From positions 1 to 64,000 of the forward strand of contig PKXA01000022.1 in the NCBI GenBank assembly GCA_003133325.1: 64,000 nucleotides of DNA. The letters are read 5' to 3'. Numbering within the stretch: position 1 is the stretch's first letter; every line of letters begins with the position of its first letter. A program made the position numbers and the translations under genes. Source of the DNA: Acidimicrobiaceae bacterium. GTDB lineage: Bacteria; Actinomycetota; Acidimicrobiia; Acidimicrobiales; RAAP-2. This document shows positions 39,733 through 49,817 of the stretch, one piece after another. Below the pieces are notes generated by a model. It saw nothing but the letters and a program-made list of their open reading frames with translations, did not search any database and had not been told where the DNA came from.

Positions 39733-40515
39733 TCACGCCGGGCGGACAGCCACGCCGGCAGCGGCCAGGTGGTCCTTGGCCTCCCCCACCGTGAACTCGC
39801 CGAGATGGAAGATCGACGCGGCCAGGACGGCATCGGCCGCACCTTCGACCGCTCCGGCCACCAGGTGATCGAGCTCCCCCACCCCTCCCGAGGCAATCAG
39901 GGGCACCGGACAACTATCGGAAACTCGGCGGGTGAGGGCGAGGTCGAATCCATCCCGGGTGCCGTCACGGTCCATCGAGGTGAGCAGGATCTCACCGGCG
40001 CCGATGGTTGCGCACCGTTCCGCCCAATGGACGGCGTCCATGCCGGTGGAAGTGCGCCCTCCATGGGTGAACACCTCCCAGGCCACACCTTCGCCATCGC
40101 CATCCGGGGCCGGGCGGCGCCGGGCATCGATGGCCACCACCACACACTGGGCGCCGAACTCCGTGGCGATCTCGCTGATCAGCTCCGGGCGCTCCACCGC
40201 CGCGGTGTTGATGCCCACCTTGTCGGCACCGGCCCGCAACAACCGGCGGGCATCTTCGACCGACCGGACGCCACCGCCCACCGTGAAGGGGATGAATACC
40301 TGCTCGGCGGTGCGGGAGACAACGTCGACCATGGTCCGGCGGTGATCCGAGGATGCGGTGATGTCGAGGAAGACCAGCTCGTCTGCCCCCTGGGCGTTGT
40401 AGCGGGCAGCCAGTTCCACCGGGTCCCCGGCGTCGAACAGATCGACGAATCGGATGCCTTTGACGACGCGGCCGGCGTCCACGTCGAGACAGGGAATGAC
40501 CCTCACTGTTCGCAC
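39733..40515 (-). CDS. hisF: Imidazole glycerol phosphate synthase cyclase subunit
   Basis: ORF 260 aa; [31 protein letters not shown]. Confidence 0.96.
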   Translation of the reverse strand: MRTVRVIPCLDVDAGRVVKGIRFVDLFDAGDPVELAARYNAQGADELVFLDITASSDHRRTMVDVVSRTAEQVFIPFTVGGGVRSVEDARRLLRAGADKVGINTAAVERPELISEIATEFGAQCVVVAIDARRRPAPDGDGEGVAWEVFTHGGRTSTGMDAVHWAERCATIGAGEILLTSMDRDGTRDGFDLALTRRVSDSCPVPLIASGGVGELDHLVAGAVEGAADAVLAASIFHLGEFTVGEAKDHLAAAGVAVRPA

Positions 40516-41258
40516 GCCGCCACCCCTTCTCCTACGGTCATGCGTCCGTCGACCAAGGCCTTGCCACAGATCGTGCCGGTAAGGCGCCGCTGCGAGCCTC
40601 CCACCCGTACCGACATGGTGGCCAGGGCCCGGATGTCCTCAACCGAGCCGACCCCGCCCGACGCGATCACCGGAAGCGCTGTCGCCCCCAGGACCGCGGC
40701 CAGGCCGGCCAGGTCAGGGCCTCCCAACATCCCGTCCCGATCGATGGCGGTCACGATCACCGCGGACAGATCCACCTGGGCGAGTTCCTCGAGCAGGTCG
40801 GCCAGGATGCGACCGCTCCTCTCTTCCCAACCTCGGATGGCAACCTCGGCCCGGCCTTCGCCATCGACCCGGTAGTCGAGACCCACCGCGATGCGCCCCG
40901 GGTGGCGGGCGGCGGAACGGAGGGCGAGCCCGGGGTCATCGAGCACGGCACTGCCGAGAATGACCCGGGCGACTCCGCCGGACAACAGCTCGTCGATGTC
41001 CTCGTCGGTTCGCACTCCCCCACCGGTCTCCACGGGAACCTCCACCGCCGCGACGATGGCCAGCACGGTCTTCCGATTCACCGGACTGCCGGTTCGGGCT
41101 GCGTCCAGATCGACCACGTGGAGCCAGGGGGCACCAGCATCGGCAAAGGAACGGGCCAGAACCAGCGGGTCCCCGTAGTCACTCTGTCGGCCGAAATCCC
41201 CCTGGACCAACCGCACCGCGGCGCCGTTCCGGATGTCGATGGCCGGATAAAGGTCCAC
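40503..41258 (-). CDS. hisA: Phosphoribosylformimino-5-aminoimidazole carboxamide ribotide isomerase
   Basis: ORF 251 aa; [38 protein letters not shown]. Confidence 0.95.
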   Translation of the reverse strand: MDLYPAIDIRNGAAVRLVQGDFGRQSDYGDPLVLARSFADAGAPWLHVVDLDAARTGSPVNRKTVLAIVAAVEVPVETGGGVRTDEDIDELLSGGVARVILGSAVLDDPGLALRSAARHPGRIAVGLDYRVDGEGRAEVAIRGWEERSGRILADLLEELAQVDLSAVIVTAIDRDGMLGGPDLAGLAAVLGATALPVIASGGVGSVEDIRALATMSVRVGGSQRRLTGTICGKALVDGRMTVGEGVAACEQ

Positions 41259-41929
41259 TATGAACCCGTGCCCGGCGGAGCCGGCCGACCGGTCACCGGA
41301 CGGGCCGAGACCCCGGGCCTGGTGCCGGCAACTTCGCGCGCGAAGTTCCCCAGAATGCCGAGCCCGACCGAACCGGACTTCTCAGGGTGGAACTGGGTAC
41401 CCCAGAGTGGACCCCGCTCCGCCGACGCAGTGATCGGGCCGCCATAGTCACAGGTGGAGGTGGTGTCGGAGGTCATCTCCGGGGCAAAGGAATGCACGAA
41501 GTAGACCCAGGCCGGGTCGGGTGTCCCGGCCAAGAGGCCGGATTCGTGCCCGGCTACCCGGTCGAGCACGTTCCACTGCATCTGGGGGTGTTTGACCCCT
41601 CGGGGCAGGGCACGAACCATCCCGGGGAGCACCCCGAGACCCGGCTGGTCGGGATCTTCCTCCGAGCCCTCGTAGAGCAACTGGAACCCTATGCAGATCC
41701 CCAAGAAGGGTGTGCCCCGGGCAATGGCATCGAGGGCGGCGGATGCGAGTCCGCTGTCACGTAGGGCTCGCGCACACGGCCCGAAGGACCCGACTCCGGG
41801 CAGCACCACGCCTTCGGCGTCGGCCACCCGGGCGGGGTCACTGACCAGACGAGCGTCGGACCCCACGTGCTGGAGTGCCTTTTCGGCGGAACGCAGGTTG
41901 CCGATGCCATAGTCGAGGACGGCGATCAC
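41258..41929 (-). CDS. hisH: Imidazole glycerol phosphate synthase amidotransferase subunit
   Basis: GTG at 41929: VIAVLDYGIGNLRSAEKAL; GICIGFQLLYEGSEED (catalytic Cys). Confidence 0.94.
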   Translation of the reverse strand: MIAVLDYGIGNLRSAEKALQHVGSDARLVSDPARVADAEGVVLPGVGSFGPCARALRDSGLASAALDAIARGTPFLGICIGFQLLYEGSEEDPDQPGLGVLPGMVRALPRGVKHPQMQWNVLDRVAGHESGLLAGTPDPAWVYFVHSFAPEMTSDTTSTCDYGGPITASAERGPLWGTQFHPEKSGSVGLGILGNFAREVAGTRPGVSARPVTGRPAPPGTGS

Positions 41930-41972
41930 GAGTCGGTCGGGCCACCACAACCCAGGGCACACGGCCCGGGGG

Positions 41973-42620
41973 TCACAGGGTCCCCTTGGTGGAAGGAATC
42001 CCTTCACCTTCTTGGCGAACGGCGTCACGCAGGGCGCGTGCCACCCCTTTGAAGGAGGCCTCGATGATGTGATGGGCATTCTTCCCGGTGCGAAGGCGGA
42101 TGTGGAGGGTGATCCCGGCGGCGGTGGCGAAGGCCCGCCAGAACTCCTCGGCCAACTGCGGGTCGAAGGGTGGGTTGCCCAGGGCGATCACGTCAGGGGC
42201 GAAGTCGACGTCGTACGTGAGGAACGGACGCCCCGACAGGTCGAGAGCGACCTCGACCAACGCCTCGTCCAGGGGCAGGTTGATCGATCCGAACCGTCGG
42301 ATGCCGGCCTTGTCGCCCAGGGCCTTGGCCAGTACATCCCCGAGGACGATGCCCACATCTTCCACGGTGTGGTGGGCGTCGACCTCAAGGTCCCCCCGGG
42401 CCGCCACCGTGAGGTCGAAACCGCCGTGCTTGCCGAGTTGGCTGACCATGTGGTCGAAGAAGGGCAGGCCGGTGGTGACCGCCGTGGTCCCGGTGCCATC
42501 GATGTCCAAGGCGACCTCGATGGATGTCTCTTTGGTGGCGCGGTTGAAGGACGCGCTCCGATGGGTAGACAACACAGTGGAGGGAGTGGCGCTGGTGTCA
42601 GTCGGTCTGGTGTCGGTCAT
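41973..42620 (-). CDS. hisB: Imidazoleglycerol-phosphate dehydratase
   Basis: ORF 215 aa; LPFFDHMVSQLGKHGGFDL, DAHHTVEDVGI, GKNAHHIIEASFKG. Confidence 0.96.
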   Translation of the reverse strand: MTDTRPTDTSATPSTVLSTHRSASFNRATKETSIEVALDIDGTGTTAVTTGLPFFDHMVSQLGKHGGFDLTVAARGDLEVDAHHTVEDVGIVLGDVLAKALGDKAGIRRFGSINLPLDEALVEVALDLSGRPFLTYDVDFAPDVIALGNPPFDPQLAEEFWRAFATAAGITLHIRLRTGKNAHHIIEASFKGVARALRDAVRQEGEGIPSTKGTL

Positions 42621-43738
42621 TCCAAGCTCTCATTCAAGGCCTCCAGGAATCGGTCATTCTCGCCGGGCAGGCCGACTGTCACCCGAAGGCACCCGGTGAC
42701 GCCCGGCCACTCCGAACAGTCTCGCACGAGCACTGACCTGCCGAGAAGGTGGGTCCATACCTGGTGAGCGGATCGCTTCGTGGGCCGGAACAGGATGAAA
42801 TTGGCTTCGGACGGCCATGTCTCCACCGGCAGTCCGGCCAGTGCGGCGGCGATGCGTCCGCGTTCCTCGGTCAACATGGCAACCCGGGTCTCCATCTCGC
42901 TGACATAGCGCAGGGCCAGACGCCCGGCCAGTTGCTTGGCGGCGTCGAGATGGTAGGGAAGCGCCACCAGTTCACACGCCTCCACCACTTCGGGCGTGGC
43001 AACCAGGTAGCCGAGTCGGGCACCGGCCATGGACCAGGTTTTCGAGAACGTTCGCACCACCACCGTGCGGGCCGCTCCCGCCGAGTTGCCCCGCAAGATG
43101 TCGAGCGCGCTCGATGGCGCGAACTGGCCGTAGGCCTCATCCACCACCACCAGGCCGGGTGCCCGGGCGACCACCGATTCGATCACCTCCGGCGGGTCGG
43201 CCCGGCCGGTCGGGTTGTTCGGTGAGCACAGGAAGGTGATCACCGGTTGGTGGGCATCGAGAACTCTGACCACTTCGTCGAGATCGAGACGGAAATCATC
43301 GGTCCGACGGCCGGCCGCCACCGTGGTCCCGGTGGTACGGGCGATTTGGCCATGCATGGTGTAAGTGGGCTCGAAGAACGCCACCGTTCGCCCGGGACCT
43401 CCGTAGGCCAGCATCAACGATTGGAGTACCTCGTTGGAGCCGTTGGCACAGAAGATCTGGGAAAGGTCGACCCGGTGGCTTTCGGCCAGCGCCTCACGCA
43501 GTGCCACTGCTTCGCGATCCGGATACCGGTTGAAGTTGAGGTGCGCCAGTTCGCTCTGGAACGCTCGGAGCCAGGCATCGGGCGGCGGCAGGGGTGACTC
43601 ATTGGTGTTGAGCCGTACCTCGACGTCGACCTGGGCCGAGTGGTAGCCGGTGAGCGCCACCAGATCGGGACGGACGACGGGCATGCCGACGGGTGCGCCG
43701 GTGGGCAGGCCGACTCCGTCGGCAGTCAGGTCGGCCAT
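42617..43738 (-). CDS. hisC: Histidinol-phosphate aminotransferase
   Basis: ORF 373 aa; RTFSKTWSMAGARLGY, LCSPNNPTG. Confidence 0.93.
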   Translation of the reverse strand: MADLTADGVGLPTGAPVGMPVVRPDLVALTGYHSAQVDVEVRLNTNESPLPPPDAWLRAFQSELAHLNFNRYPDREAVALREALAESHRVDLSQIFCANGSNEVLQSLMLAYGGPGRTVAFFEPTYTMHGQIARTTGTTVAAGRRTDDFRLDLDEVVRVLDAHQPVITFLCSPNNPTGRADPPEVIESVVARAPGLVVVDEAYGQFAPSSALDILRGNSAGAARTVVVRTFSKTWSMAGARLGYLVATPEVVEACELVALPYHLDAAKQLAGRLALRYVSEMETRVAMLTEERGRIAAALAGLPVETWPSEANFILFRPTKRSAHQVWTHLLGRSVLVRDCSEWPGVTGCLRVTVGLPGENDRFLEALNESLE

Positions 43739-45027
43739 CGCAGCCTCACCGAATCGGCGTGGGCGGGCAGGCCTTCGGTCTCGGCCAAGGTCACCACGTG
43801 TGGTCCCAACTCGGCCAACCCCTCGTCACTGACCGTCACCGCATGAATGTGCCGGCGGAAGTCATCGACCCTCAAAGCACTGGCGAATCGGGCCGTGCGG
43901 TTGGTGGGCAACACGTGGTTGGGCCCGGCCAGGTAGTCCCCGACACTGGCCGGTGAATTCGGCCCGAGGAATACCGCCCCGGCCGAACACACCAGGGGCA
44001 GCAGCGACGCAGCGTCCTGGGTGAGGATCTCCAGGTGCTCCGGGGCCACGATGTTGGAGATCTTGAATGCCTCTTTGGGCCCGTCCACCAGGACTGCATA
44101 CCCGCCCGTGCCCAGGGTCGCTTCCAGATCCCCCCGCCGCGGCGACGCCCGGACGATGCGATCGACGTGGGCGGTGACGGCATCGGCCACCTCTTCGGAC
44201 CAGGTGATGAGCCAGGCCAGGCCGTCAGGCCCATGTTCGGCCTGCACCACCAGGTCAATGGCGGCGAGCTCGGGAGGTGTATCGGGGCCGGCAATCACCA
44301 CTACCTCTGACGGACCGGCAAAGGCCGAAGCCACCCCCACCGCGCCGGATACCTGCCGCTTGGCCTCGGCCACGTAGCGGTTCCCGGGCCCGACGATCAC
44401 GTCGACCGGAGCAATCGATTCGGTCCCGTACGCCATGGCCGCGATGGCCTGGGCCCCACCTACCCGATAGACCTCATCGACACCGGCCACCGCCGCGGCC
44501 GCCAGGGTGGCGTCGTCGACGGAGCCGTCGGGACCGGGGGGCACGCACAGCACCACCTCTTCGACTCCGGCCACCCGGGCCGGAATGGCACACATCAGGA
44601 CGGTGGAGGGGTATCGGGCCCTCCCTCCCGGGGCGTAACAGCCGGCCCGGGTCACCGGGCGTGTGAGGTGGGTGACGGTGATCCCGGCCGATTCGAAATC
44701 GTCGGTCTCCGCCGATGCGGCCTCGTGGGCGTGGTAGGCGAGAATCCGGTCGTGAGCGACATCGAGGGCCTCCTGCAGGGCGGCCGGGATGCGGTCCAAC
44801 GCCGTTTTGACCTCCGACATCGGCACCCTCAACTCGTCGAGCACGACTCCGTCGAACTTTCGGGTGAAGTCCCGGAGCGCGCTGTCTCCATGGGCCCGGA
44901 CCTCGGCGATGATGGCGGCCACCGTCTCGGCAGAACGTTCCTGTTCGTCAAGCGGACGCGGGAGCGCCTCGCGCAGTTCACTGCGGTTTCCGGTAAACCC
45001 GCGAAAGTCGAGACGACTGAGCAACAT
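43726..45027 (-). CDS. hisD: Histidinol dehydrogenase
   Basis: ORF 433 aa; YAPGGRARYPSTVLM, VGPGNRYVAEAKRQV, SPASVGDYLAGPNHVLPT. Confidence 0.96.
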   Translation of the reverse strand: MLLSRLDFRGFTGNRSELREALPRPLDEQERSAETVAAIIAEVRAHGDSALRDFTRKFDGVVLDELRVPMSEVKTALDRIPAALQEALDVAHDRILAYHAHEAASAETDDFESAGITVTHLTRPVTRAGCYAPGGRARYPSTVLMCAIPARVAGVEEVVLCVPPGPDGSVDDATLAAAAVAGVDEVYRVGGAQAIAAMAYGTESIAPVDVIVGPGNRYVAEAKRQVSGAVGVASAFAGPSEVVVIAGPDTPPELAAIDLVVQAEHGPDGLAWLITWSEEVADAVTAHVDRIVRASPRRGDLEATLGTGGYAVLVDGPKEAFKISNIVAPEHLEILTQDAASLLPLVCSAGAVFLGPNSPASVGDYLAGPNHVLPTNRTARFASALRVDDFRRHIHAVTVSDEGLAELGPHVVTLAETEGLPAHADSVRLRWPT

Positions 45028-45136
45028 GGTCTGTCGATGTTACCCGGGCCGGTTCGGAACCACTGTCGTGAGCAGGTGGCCCGCCGGAGAGGATGGTTCC
45101 CTGTGCGATCGACTCCGCAGATGCCATGATCGTCCT

Positions 45137-45334
45137 ATGGCCGCCAGCACCGCAGAACTCTCATCCCTCGCTACCGCCCTCGAGGATCTGACCCGTCGGG
45201 TGACGGCCCACGCCGATGCGGCCCACGGCGCCAAAGAGGATGACATGGCCAAAGAGCTATTCGCCATCGAACGCTCCCTGATGGGGGCCAGCCGCCGGCT
45301 CACACGGCTGACCTCGGCAATGCGTCGACCCTGA
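45137..45334 (+). CDS. Small helical hypothetical protein (65 aa)
   Basis: ATG 45137; divergent from hisD; helical, heptad-like composition. Confidence 0.5.
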   Translation: MAASTAELSSLATALEDLTRRVTAHADAAHGAKEDDMAKELFAIERSLMGASRRLTRLTSAMRRP

Positions 45335-45392
45335 GAGCCATTCCGGAGCCGATCCTCGGCTTGTCCGCTCGGGGATGTCCGAGCGTGGCATT

Positions 45393-45410
45393 TAGTTGGT
45401 GTTCCAACTA
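45393..45410. promoter_or_regulatory. Dyad TAGTTGG-TGTT-CCAACTA upstream of icmF, candidate operator
   Basis: Perfect 7-bp arms, 4-nt spacer, ending 12 nt before the icmF start. Confidence 0.6.
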
Positions 45411-45421
45411 TCGTATGTCAA

Positions 45422-48400
45422 ATGAATAGATCGGCGAGAGCCCCCTCCGGGCCCGAAGGCACCTTCGAACTGCACCGGCCCACCCACCCGGTGAGATTCA
45501 TCAGTGCCGCCAGCCTGTTCGACGGTCACGATGCCGCCATCAACATCATGAGGCGCCTTCTCCAGGCCCAAGGGGCCGAAGTGGTCCACCTCGGGCACAA
45601 CCGCTCGGTCGACGAGGTGGTGGCGGCGGCGGTGGCCGAAGATGTTCAGGGTGTCGCCATCAGCTCCTATCAGGGAGGGCATCTCGAGTACTTCCGCTAT
45701 TTGGTGGACAGGCTCCGCCAAGAAGGACGTGGCGATATACAGATCTACGGCGGTGGCGGTGGCGTCATCATTCCTTCGGAAATCGCCGAACTCGAGGAGT
45801 ACGGCGTGCGCCGCATCTTCTCGCCGGTGGATGGCCAACGACTCGGCCTCGAGAGGATGATCAATGTCCTCATCGAGGAGTGCGATATCGACCTGGCCTC
45901 CCACCTGCCATCCACCCTCGACGAGTTGCTGCTGGGCAACATCGCCGACCTGGCCCGGGTGATCACCGGGATCGAAGCCGGCACGTTGACGCCGGAGATG
46001 AGCGACGGACTGGACCGAGCGGCACGGAAGCGGTCGGTCCCAGTGCTCGGGATCACCGGGACGGGCGGATCGGGCAAGTCCTCGTTGACTGATGAACTGA
46101 TCCGTCGATTCCGACTCGACCAAGGCGACAAGCTGCGCATCGCCGTGTTGGCCGTGGACCCCACCAGGCGGAGAAGCGGGGGTGCACTTCTCGGTGATCG
46201 CATCCGGATGAACGCCATCGACACGCCACAGGTGTTCTTCCGCTCCCTGGCCACCCGAGGGAGCGCCTCAGAAATCCCCTCACCCGTCCCTTCGGCCATC
46301 GATGCCTGTCGGGCCGCCGGATTCGACCTCATCATCGTGGAAACCCCGGGCATCGGACAGGGAGACGCCGCGGTGGTGGACATCTCGGATGTATCCCTCT
46401 ACGTCATGACGCCCGAATACGGGGCCCCCTCCCAGTTGGAGAAGATCGACATGTTGGACCTCGCCGACGTGGTGGCGATCAACAAGTTCGATCGACGGGG
46501 AGCCGACGATGCACTGAGGGCGGTGCGTCGCCAGTGGACACGCAACCACTCCGGAAGGTTGTCTTCGGGCGGTCCCGGCTCCGCGGAACCTCCTGTGTTC
46601 GGCACCATCGCCTCACGTTTCAACGACCAGGGGACCACCGCGCTCTACCAACACCTGCGCGACGCGTTGGCCGGGCACGGCCTCCCGGTGTTCGGAGGCC
46701 AGCTGCCATCCGTGGACGTCCGCGCGTCCCTGGCGGGTTCCGCCATCGTTCCGGCCGAGCGGACCCGTTACCTCTCCGACATCTCCGAGACGGTACGCGA
46801 CTATCACGCCGCTACCGAGCAACAAGCCGGCATTGCCCGCCGGATACAACAACTGGAAGACGTCGCCGGCTTGGTGGCATCCCGCGGTCGAACATCCGAC
46901 GCCCCGGGCCAGGATGGGATTCCCGAGGTGCTCGACGCGTTGATGGTCGAGAGCACCGACTCCCTCGAACCGGCCAACCGGGATCTGTTGGACGAGTTGT
47001 CCAGCCTTCGGGAACAGTTCGATGGGGACGAGATGACCGTCCCGGCTGCTGATGGCACTCGGACCGTTCCAATCGCGACCACCTCCCTGTCCGGAACCCG
47101 CGTCCCCAGGGTGGCTGTCCCCCGCGGCACCGATCAGGGGGATCTCCTCCGGTGGCTGCGGGCAGAGCACCTTCCCGGCCATTTCCCGTTCACCGCCGGC
47201 GTCTTCCCGCTCAAGCGCGAGAACGAGGACCCGGCCCGCATGTTCGCGGGCGAAGGCGATGCATTCCGCACCAATCGCCGGTTCCACCTTCTGGCCGCCG
47301 ACCAACCGGCGACTCGGTTGTCCACCGCCTTCGACTCGGTGACCCTGTACGGGCGCGACCCGAATACCCAACCCGACGTCTATGGAAAGGTCGGGACCTC
47401 AGGAGTCTCCATCGCCACGCTCGACGACATGAAGGTCCTCTACTCGGGCTTCGATCTGTGCAACCCGGCCACCTCGGTGTCCATGACCATCAATGGGCCG
47501 GCCCCGACGATCTTGGCCATGTATCTCAACACTGCCATCGACCAACGGCTCGAACGGTTCGAAGAAGACCACGGGTGCCCCCCGACCGACTCTGAGGCCG
47601 AGGACTTGCGCCAGTGGGTCCTTCGTACGGTTCGTGGCACTGTGCAGGCCGACATCCTCAAAGAGGACCAGGGCCAGAACACCTGCATCTTCTCCACTGA
47701 GTTCTCGCTGGGCGTCATGGCCGACATCCAGGAGTTCTTCGTCGACAACGCAGTTCGGAACTTCTACTCCGTGTCGATCTCCGGCTATCACATCGCCGAA
47801 GCCGGGGCCAACCCCATCACCCAGTTGGCGTTTACCCTGGCCAATGGTTTCACCTACGTGGAGTCGTATCTGGCCCGTGGTCTGGCCATTGACGACTTTG
47901 CTCCCAACTTGTCGTTCTTCTTCTCGAACGGGATGGATCCCGAGTACACGGTGATAGGCCGGGTGGCCCGCCGCATCTGGGCGGTGGCCATGCGCGATCA
48001 CTATGGGGCCAACGAGCGATCCCAGAAGCTCAAGTACCACGTCCAGACTTCGGGGCGTTCCCTCCACGCCCAGGAAATGGCCTTCAACGACATCCGGACC
48101 ACCCTGCAGGCACTGTGCGCCATCTATGACAACGCCAACAGCCTCCACACCAACGCTTACGACGAGGCGGTCACCACGCCCTCGACGGAATCGGTACGCC
48201 GGGCCCTCGCCATCCAGCTCATCATCACCCGAGAGTGGGGTTTGGCCGCCAACGAGAATCCACTCCAGGGCAGCTTCATCGTGGAGGAGCTCACCGACCT
48301 GCTGGAGGCCGCGGTGCTCGCCGAACTCGACAACATCTCCGAGCGAGGGGGCGTTCTCGGTGCCATGGAGACCGGGTACCAGCGAGGCCGGATCCAAGAT

Positions 48401-48733
48401 GACTCGATGGTCTACGAACATCGCAAGCACGACGGCACGCTCCCGATCGTCGGCGTCAACACCTTCATCGCCGATTCCGGTTCAGAGACTCCTGCATCCC
48501 TCGAGCTTGCCCGGGCCACTTCAGAGGAGAAAGAGAGTCAGATCAAGCGGCTGGCCGATTTCCATCGACGGCACACCGCCGACGCACCCACCGCTCTGGC
48601 CGATCTGCGCGATGCGGCGTTGCGGGGAGACAACATCTTCGAGACCCTCATCCGCACGGTACGCAGCGCCTCGTTGGGTCAGATCAGCCAGACCCTCTTT
48701 GAGGTCGGCGGTACCTACCGAAGGAACGTATAG
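45422..48733 (+). CDS. icmF: Fused isobutyryl-CoA mutase (B12-binding, G-protein chaperone and mutase domains)
   Basis: ORF 1103 aa; N-terminal FDGHDAAI B12 domain, GTGGSGKSSLTDELIRRF P-loop, C-terminal SISGYHIAEAGANP mutase. Confidence 0.93.
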   Translation: MNRSARAPSGPEGTFELHRPTHPVRFISAASLFDGHDAAINIMRRLLQAQGAEVVHLGHNRSVDEVVAAAVAEDVQGVAISSYQGGHLEYFRYLVDRLRQEGRGDIQIYGGGGGVIIPSEIAELEEYGVRRIFSPVDGQRLGLERMINVLIEECDIDLASHLPSTLDELLLGNIADLARVITGIEAGTLTPEMSDGLDRAARKRSVPVLGITGTGGSGKSSLTDELIRRFRLDQGDKLRIAVLAVDPTRRRSGGALLGDRIRMNAIDTPQVFFRSLATRGSASEIPSPVPSAIDACRAAGFDLIIVETPGIGQGDAAVVDISDVSLYVMTPEYGAPSQLEKIDMLDLADVVAINKFDRRGADDALRAVRRQWTRNHSGRLSSGGPGSAEPPVFGTIASRFNDQGTTALYQHLRDALAGHGLPVFGGQLPSVDVRASLAGSAIVPAERTRYLSDISETVRDYHAATEQQAGIARRIQQLEDVAGLVASRGRTSDAPGQDGIPEVLDALMVESTDSLEPANRDLLDELSSLREQFDGDEMTVPAADGTRTVPIATTSLSGTRVPRVAVPRGTDQGDLLRWLRAEHLPGHFPFTAGVFPLKRENEDPARMFAGEGDAFRTNRRFHLLAADQPATRLSTAFDSVTLYGRDPNTQPDVYGKVGTSGVSIATLDDMKVLYSGFDLCNPATSVSMTINGPAPTILAMYLNTAIDQRLERFEEDHGCPPTDSEAEDLRQWVLRTVRGTVQADILKEDQGQNTCIFSTEFSLGVMADIQEFFVDNAVRNFYSVSISGYHIAEAGANPITQLAFTLANGFTYVESYLARGLAIDDFAPNLSFFFSNGMDPEYTVIGRVARRIWAVAMRDHYGANERSQKLKYHVQTSGRSLHAQEMAFNDIRTTLQALCAIYDNANSLHTNAYDEAVTTPSTESVRRALAIQLIITREWGLAANENPLQGSFIVEELTDLLEAAVLAELDNISERGGVLGAMETGYQRGRIQDDSMVYEHRKHDGTLPIVGVNTFIADSGSETPASLELARATSEEKESQIKRLADFHRRHTADAPTALADLRDAALRGDNIFETLIRTVRSASLGQISQTLFEVGGTYRRNV

Positions 48734-48888
48734 CGGCCGATCCCGCTCAGCGGGGAGCGGCCACGGACACCTGAGCGATCTTGTCGGCTCTCTTCATCTA
48801 CCGCCGGTGAAGAGGCTCCTCTCTCCAGGTCTCCATAACACCAAGACGACGGATGAAGGCGGCGTCGGACATCACCTGAAAAAGCAGC

Positions 48889-48912
48889 AAAGGCGCCCCG
48901 GAGGGCGCCTTT
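48889..48912 (-). terminator. Hairpin AAAGGCGCCC-CGGA-GGGCGCCTTT between convergent icmF and nth; T-run on minus strand
   Basis: Perfect 10-bp stem, tetraloop; minus strand continues GCTGCTTTTT. Confidence 0.75.
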
Positions 48913-49112
48913 GCGCGAGCGGGCCGAGCGGCGGGGCCCGGACACCGCTCCCCGGAACCAGGTGGCGGGAACCGGTTCCGAGTGTCTAATGATACAACAT
49001 CACGTGGTGACCTTTCTTCCGGTCAGCGCTCCAATTCCTCGGAACTTCCCCTCTTGGTCAGAATTGTCTTTGTAGTCTCGACGGTAGTCTCGACCATCCG
49101 GTCATCTGCGGG

Positions 49113-49787
49113 TCATCGTGCCCGGGTCGAGGTGGAGCCTCCGGTCACGCTGGGGCAGAAATCAGCCAGCCCGCATTCGCCACACCGTGGCGACCGGGCC
49201 ACGCAGGTGCGGCGGCCGTGCAAGATCAACCGAAGGCTGAAAGCTCCGTGTTCGCGCCTCGGAATCAGCCGATTCAGCTCCAATTCCACTTTCACCGGAT
49301 CCGTCTCGGTGGTCAGCCCCAACCGAAGGGCAAGCCGGCCCACGTGGGTGTCGACGGGTAGGCCGGGAAGTTCGAATGCCACGGTTCGCACCACATTGGC
49401 GGTTTTGCGGCCGACTCCGGGCAGTGTGACCAGGTCCTCCCGACGAGTGGGGACTTCTCCGCCGAAGGGGCCCATCACCGCTTGCGCCATTCCGATCAGA
49501 TTTCGGGCTTTGGACCTGAAGAACCCGGTGGAGTGGATGATCTCCTCCAAACCATCGGGATCCGCCGCCGCCAGAGATGGGGCATCGGGATACCGTGCGA
49601 AGAGAATCGGGGTCACCATGTTGACCCGCTTGTCCGTGCACTGGGCGGAGAGGATGGTGGCGACGAGAAGCTGAAACGGTCCGGCATGGTCAAGGGCACA
49701 CAGTTCGTCGGCGGATCCGGGGAACTCAGCACCAAGACGAAGATTGACCTCTCGGGCACGCCCAGCAGGAGTTCGAGGTCGAGCCAC
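49113..49787 (-). CDS. nth: Endonuclease III
   Basis: LLVATILSAQCTDKRVN, LPGVGRKTANVV, C-terminal CxxCxxC Fe-S cluster; start taken as GTG at 49787. Confidence 0.93.
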   Translation of the reverse strand: MARPRTPAGRAREVNLRLGAEFPGSADELCALDHAGPFQLLVATILSAQCTDKRVNMVTPILFARYPDAPSLAAADPDGLEEIIHSTGFFRSKARNLIGMAQAVMGPFGGEVPTRREDLVTLPGVGRKTANVVRTVAFELPGLPVDTHVGRLALRLGLTTETDPVKVELELNRLIPRREHGAFSLRLILHGRRTCVARSPRCGECGLADFCPSVTGGSTSTRAR

Positions 49788-49817
49788 CTCGAGCAGACTA
49801 CCGGTAGCGTCACGACC

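Noticed and set aside
47399-48430. 343-aa minus-strand ORF
   Set aside because: Shadow ORF antisense to icmF
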